This document shows positions 59,384 to 64,000 of a stretch of 64,000 nt of DNA, one piece after another (the stretch's first letter is position 1; every line of letters starts with the position of its first letter). A program made the translations under genes and the position numbers. A model generated the notes under the pieces. That model saw only the letters and a program-made list of their open reading frames with translations. It was not told the DNA's origin and made no database searches. Location: positions 11,058,987 through 11,122,986 of the forward strand of contig CM055896.1 of the NCBI GenBank assembly GCA_029582155.1, given 5' to 3'. Origin of the DNA: Panopea generosa (Eukaryota > Mollusca > Bivalvia > Adapedonta > Hiatellidae).

Positions 59384-59925
59384 TCAGATGTGAGGTTAAC
59401 GTTAGTAAACACGTACGTTGCTAATTGGTCTTTCACCCAACATATTTCTATTTTTTAGACTAAACTCCTTACATACTTCTCTTTAACCACTGAATGACCC
59501 TCGTATTTCTGTTTGTCTTATTTAATTCATCATTTAGTTTGCTATTTTCTATTATTCAATGCATAAAATTGTTTTGAAATATATAAACAATTGTTGTCCT
59601 ATAGTTATTATAGTGGTACATTTTCTAAAACCATTAAATGTCTTACTTCAAGAAGAAGAAAATATATTACTTTACTATCTTTAACAGTAACAATATTTTA
59701 TCAATTGCATATAAATGTTTATAATACAGTTGAATGTTATTATATGTAGAGCATGTTCGTGTAACGTGTTCCTACCTATTAGCATTATCATTATTGTTAT
59801 AGGTTGATTTTATATAATAAAAAGTTAAAGAACTCAAAATATGTAGACTTTGAGCAGCAAAAGCACTTAAGATACGTTTGTGACATCATAATTATTACGG
59901 AGAAACTAAGACTGGTTATTATGGT

Positions 59926-60770
59926 TTAAGTATTATTTATTCATAACGTGTAAGCTTGTAATCAAAATCTGAACCATTTCAGTTATTGTTGTACCATCTT
60001 GAAGAATCAGCTTCTTCATCCAACATGAATGTCATGAATGTGCAAAACTGAGACAAAAGTATTGCGGTTTTAACCAAGTTATGCAAATAAACCGCATAGA
60101 ATGTGTAGAAATATTAATACGAATTGTTTGTTATGAACACTTTGACTTTTAATATATATATACCAAATTTTCCATCAATGTTAGCTTTTATATTTATCCT
60201 AGTTCAACGAATTAAAACTCAAGATGTGTTCTTAAGGTGAGGTATTCAAATAAACAAAAACATTATCTCGGTTAATTTTACTTTCTATTAGAGTAATAAT
60301 CATCACCAATTGTGAAAGCGACTATCACTTTATGTCCACTAACCACGTGACGTTGCGTTTCCAAGTAAATTCAATGTAATACAATGTAGTGTTTACTTAA
60401 ATCCCGGATTGTCTAAGGAAAATGGCGGCTCTGGTAAAAAAACCAATATCGATCGCTGATTAGATCAAGGTAAATGGTAGGTTAAATTATTTAAAACTGA
60501 CCATTTTCTTCTATCATACACTGCACCAACTTAAGTTATCATCGTCTAAGTATAATTTATTCATAACGTGTAAGCTTGTAATCAGAATACAAATACTTTC
60601 GTTTTTTGTCGTGCCATCTTTATGTGTAGACACAGCTTGTTACTCAAACGTATTATATCCATGTGCAATATTAAGACAATGTATTGCACTTTTAACAAAT
60701 TTATATAAATATGCATAACCATTTTTTATACAAATGTTATCGATACTTGTAATACAAGTATTTTATATAG
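59926..60770. repeat. Two-copy direct duplication, offset 620 bp
   Basis: TCATAACGTGTAAGCTTGTA occurs at 59941 and again at 60561. The copies continue in parallel (TACCATCTT or TGCCATCTT, then GTATTGCGGTTTTAAC or GTATTGCACTTTTAAC) for about 150-200 bases with moderate divergence. Confidence 0.75.
60332..60480 (+). repeat. Dispersed repeat, second copy of the 10.44 kb element
   Basis: Shared blocks AAGTAAATTCAAT, TTGTCTAAGGAAAATGG and ATCGCTGATTAGAT. It contains ACCACGTGACG (E-box like) and an AAAATGGCGGCTCTGGTAAA stretch that mimics a start codon followed by a splice donor. Confidence 0.5.
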
Positions 60771-61449
60771 ACATTTATTTTAATTCCCACGCAAATGTCT
60801 AACGTAATAAAAGTTCACAATCTAGTCGAAGTGTTATGTGTCAACAATATGGACGTCAAAAATCTGTCACAGGCAATACTTGATTGTGTGCATGCATAAA
60901 ATAAAAAAAGCTGTGCCATAACATGTCTAATTGTACATTGCATTTTTCTGTATAATGTACCTATATATTAGTAGATAGTTCGAATCCTAGTAGGATCATT
61001 TCCGAAGATTTCCAAACGCACTCTCATAGATCCTTATTCAGACATGATGCTTTGAATGCTATCAAAAGGGTGCACAGTAGTCTATTCCATATGCTCGTAA
61101 ACTCTTTCACTGAAACAAAGCTTTTTATAATAATCAATATATGATCGTTTGATATATTGGAAAAAGAAGAAGATTAAAGAGGCAGTTTCATTAATACGGA
61201 AATGAAGAAAAGATAATGTGTACAGGAAATGGGGGAATATTCATTCAGCAGGGAAGTACAAAAGTATTCTGTAAAAATTGTTGGAAGAACACGATCGATA
61301 CGAAACATTACTACAAATTAATCATACAAAAATATGACATGACAACAGCGGTCACATTGGGACTGTCAGTAACAAAACAGCCACTCGGAAACTTAAACCT
61401 GGTTTAAGGGTACATCAAACCTCGTGCTATGCCGTGTAAAAGACAACGA

Positions 61450-61645
61450 AGGTCATTGAAGCGGGACGGAAGAGTAATGGATAGAGTGATGACCTCTCAC
61501 GCCATATATAGTCGGTTCGATCCCCGGCTCCACTGATGTTTCTCATAAAACAACACTCAGTACAGGTTATACCAATGAAGCAGACTCGAGAGTAGTTCAT
61601 ATAGTCTCTAAGCTTCCAATGATATATGATTTAAAATAAATAAGT
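61450..61645 (+). repeat. SINE family F, full plus-strand copy
   Basis: Head GGAAGAGTAATGGATAGAGT, box B GTCGGTTCGATCCCCGG, body CAGTACAGGTTATACCAATG and CAGACTCGAGAGTAGTTCAT and an AAATAAATAAG tail. Confidence 0.8.
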
Positions 61646-61769
61646 ATTAACTAAGGACACCTCCACCACAACACATAATGATCAAACTTCAAACATCCAT
61701 ACAAAAAATGGCAACCATGTGTCACCTACTTAGAACGAACGATCAATAGCAATATTCCACTTGGAAGTT

Positions 61770-62015
61770 GTTTTATTTTGTTTGTTTTTAACGCCATTTT
61801 CATCACATTCTAGGTTTTATATGGAATATCATGTTTTATTAATGGAATAACACCAGGATAAATCTGATAAAAACCACCGTTCTTCCGGCAATCAACTGGC
61901 AAACTTTCTCACATAAAATGTTTAGAGCGAGCGGGTTTTGAGCCTACACCCATACCGGTGAGAGATTAGTGACATCAAGACGGCGTCTTAGACCACTCGG
62001 CCACAGAGGACCCTA
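61770..62015 (-). repeat. SINE family B copy (minus)
   Basis: Antisense: ACGCCATTTTCATCACATTC, body with CAACTGGCAAACTTTCTCAC, inverted B box GGTTTTGAGCCTACACCC and inverted A box GACCACTCGGCCACAGAGG. Confidence 0.83.
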
Positions 62016-62929
62016 AGAAGTTTATTTTATATATCCTAAGATTTGTTTATTGAGTTAAGCTGTCGATTTCGAACATAGAGGTTAGCATTCATATTTCATA
62101 TTCATGGCGAAGCTACCAATACAAGACGCACACTTGATATGAAAGAAGCTTTATATTAAAAAAATGTCATTAGATTTACATCATCAAAACAATTGTGTGA
62201 AAAAAATCAACAATAATTCACTCCTTCAATATTGCGTGACGACATTCAAAAAAAAACATTCAAACACACTTATTTGGTTACGATTCAAAAACGCCGCACA
62301 CTCGATTTCTTTACAATTCAAAAAAAGTCACGCACTTTTAAGTAGAATTAAATTACAAACCAAACTGCAGCCACGAGTATTATAACAGGACCATCTTGGA
62401 AATGAAACGGCTTTGCTCAAGTCAACTTTTTTTTTATATTAGGCGAAGGAAACGACAGACGGGATAACTGTTGGATGCATTGGTAAAATACGATGATATT
62501 GGTAACATGTCCTGACATTATACAATCAGCAATACGGCTGATGGAACAGAAACAGAAAACGCGACTGGTTTCTATATCAATAAAAATCGAATAAAAAAAC
62601 AAGTTCATAGAAAACGACTATTAAGTAATAATTAATTATTTAGTTGTAGTGTGTGTTTAGCGCCTCTAAGTCATGTTTAATCTGCCCAGACACTAGTTTA
62701 CCATTGGCAATACCAAGCTGACAACCTTTGTTGTCACTGCTTGTTTATAAGATTAGTGTACGCATTAAAGTAATTCCGTAAATCGTGTCTTCGGTGGTTT
62801 TAATGATACCGATACTGTTGTTTTTATATATAACTATATATTCGTTCCAGTATTTTTTTGACACTGAACACACAAAGCTGGTAGCCCCTGATTTGCCTTT
62901 TATATTAAAACTTGGTTATCTTAATTCTA

Positions 62930-63055
62930 CATATACAAAGCACGCTCGGTGTCTTCCTGCCAAAAAAGTGCCGACATGCTCAATGACACCACAAATAGCT
63001 GTTTGGAGGATCGAACACATGGCCCTCCTATCCTGGACCATGCTCTTCCATTCCC
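62930..63055 (-). repeat. SINE family D fragment (minus)
   Basis: Antisense blocks CACCACAAATAGCTG, GGAGGATCGAACACATGG (inverted box B) and CTGGACCATGCTC. Lies inside the open frame 62785-63099, which is therefore not a gene. Confidence 0.6.
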
Positions 63056-63421
63056 TTCTTGCGTGTGTAAATGTTATTTGTTTTATGTTTACTTTCTAAA
63101 TTAATTCAATGTGTGCTGTTTTTATGCCTGTTATCATCAGTTTTTCATAAAACATTTTCGTCTTCATTTTATATGAATCGATAAAATGAATAGTTCATTT
63201 TCAATAAACATCGCTTTTCCTGAAACGACTCGTTCGCTTAGTTTAAATGATTTATGATTAATTTTAGCAAATAAGAGACGGACAAAAATAATTAAGTGAG
63301 CAGTTAAACTACTGCATCATTTATCGTATTGTCTTGCTTTACAAGTATTTCATTCCCGTAAACACGGTAATCGATCAAGATTTAATATCAGCAATCAAAC
63401 TGTCGGTTTGATTTCTTGTCT

Positions 63422-64000
63422 TACAGACCAGTTTGTAGATGTGGTGAGGAAATCTCCTCTATCATTCAGTAGCTAGTTTAATTAGCTACTGTTTTTCCAA
63501 CGTACCTACAAACTAATTTAACAAAATAAATAAGACCAGATCCCAAATGTTAAATATGTTAATACTAATGATTGTCATGTTCCTATGTGTTCAACTGATG
63601 TAGTGAATTCTTAAGGAGTTTGTCGATGTGATGAAGAAAACTCCTCTATAATTCAGTAACTAGTTTCATTATAATACTGTCTTTCTAACGTGCCTTCAAA
63701 CTAATTTAACAAAATAAATAAGTCTAGATCACACATGTTAAATATGATAATACTAATGATTGTCATAATCCTATGTGTTCAACTGATGTAGTGAATAATT
63801 CTAAAGGAGATTGTCGATGTGATGAAGAAACTCCTCTATCATTCAGTAACTAGTTTCATTATGATACTGTCTTTCTAACGTACCTTCAAACTAATTTAAC
63901 AACATAAATAAGTCAAGATCCCAAATGTTAAATATGATAATACTAATGATTGTCATATTCCTATGTGTTCAACTGATGTAGTGAATTCTTAAGAAGTTTG
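63422..64000. repeat. ~189-bp tandem array, three units and continuing off the right edge
   Basis: The marker GATTGTCAT recurs at 63570, 63758 and 63948 (spacings 188 and 190). Units hold CTCCTCTATCATTCAGTA, CAAACTAATTTAACAAAATA and TGTTCAACTGATGTAGTGAA. A short palindrome (TAGCTAGTTTAATTAGCTA) lies in the first unit. Confidence 0.92.

Noticed and set aside
62785..63099. 104-codon frame starting with a membrane-like segment
   Set aside because: Its second half is an antisense SINE D fragment.

Overview
The window is AT-rich animal nuclear DNA. Genes are split into short exons with GT/AG introns, and the space between them is crowded with tRNA-headed SINEs, small inverted-repeat elements, decayed non-LTR retrotransposons and minisatellites. 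The repeat families look like those of bivalve molluscs, so a bivalve is my best guess; I cannot name the species.

Two protein-coding genes are supported, both on the minus strand. At the left (250-14306) lie the first ten coding exons of a TBC1D19 orthologue (TBC/Rab-GAP family), about 297 residues. The gene runs off the left edge before the catalytic part of the TBC domain. The exon phases chain without a break, and a possible non-coding first exon sits near 15.04-15.11 kb. At 24315-28468 are the last two coding exons of a rhodopsin-family receptor that resembles cholecystokinin/gastrin (sulfakinin) receptors, covering TM3 through the C-terminus. The exon(s) for the N-terminus and TM1-TM2 were not found in the remaining 35 kb to the right.

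In human, CCKAR and TBC1D19 are also neighbours (4p15.2). The pair here therefore looks like retained bilaterian microsynteny, with both genes on one strand instead of divergent. This is the most interesting biological point in the window.

Layout: 0-15 kb, TBC1D19 with introns full of SINEs, Tigger-like MITEs and a 36-bp minisatellite. 15-24 kb, intergenic, with two LINE relics, a hairpin repeat and a 65-bp minisatellite just beyond the receptor's 3' end. 24-28.5 kb, receptor exons, with an inverted pair of an unnamed repeat in the intron. 28.5-64 kb, no convincing gene: a TIR-like element (29.2-29.75 kb), a LINE relic (38.3-39.35 kb), a 66-bp minisatellite that creates a false 297-codon ORF (39.6-40.5 kb), several more minisatellites (41.1, 42.2, 48.5, 49.3 kb), SINE copies, CRE-like palindrome pairs (56.7 and 59.4 kb), a 620-bp-offset duplication (59.9/60.5 kb) and a ~189-bp tandem array that runs off the right edge.

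I saw no genuine tRNA, rRNA or CRISPR locus and no obvious novel multi-gene system.
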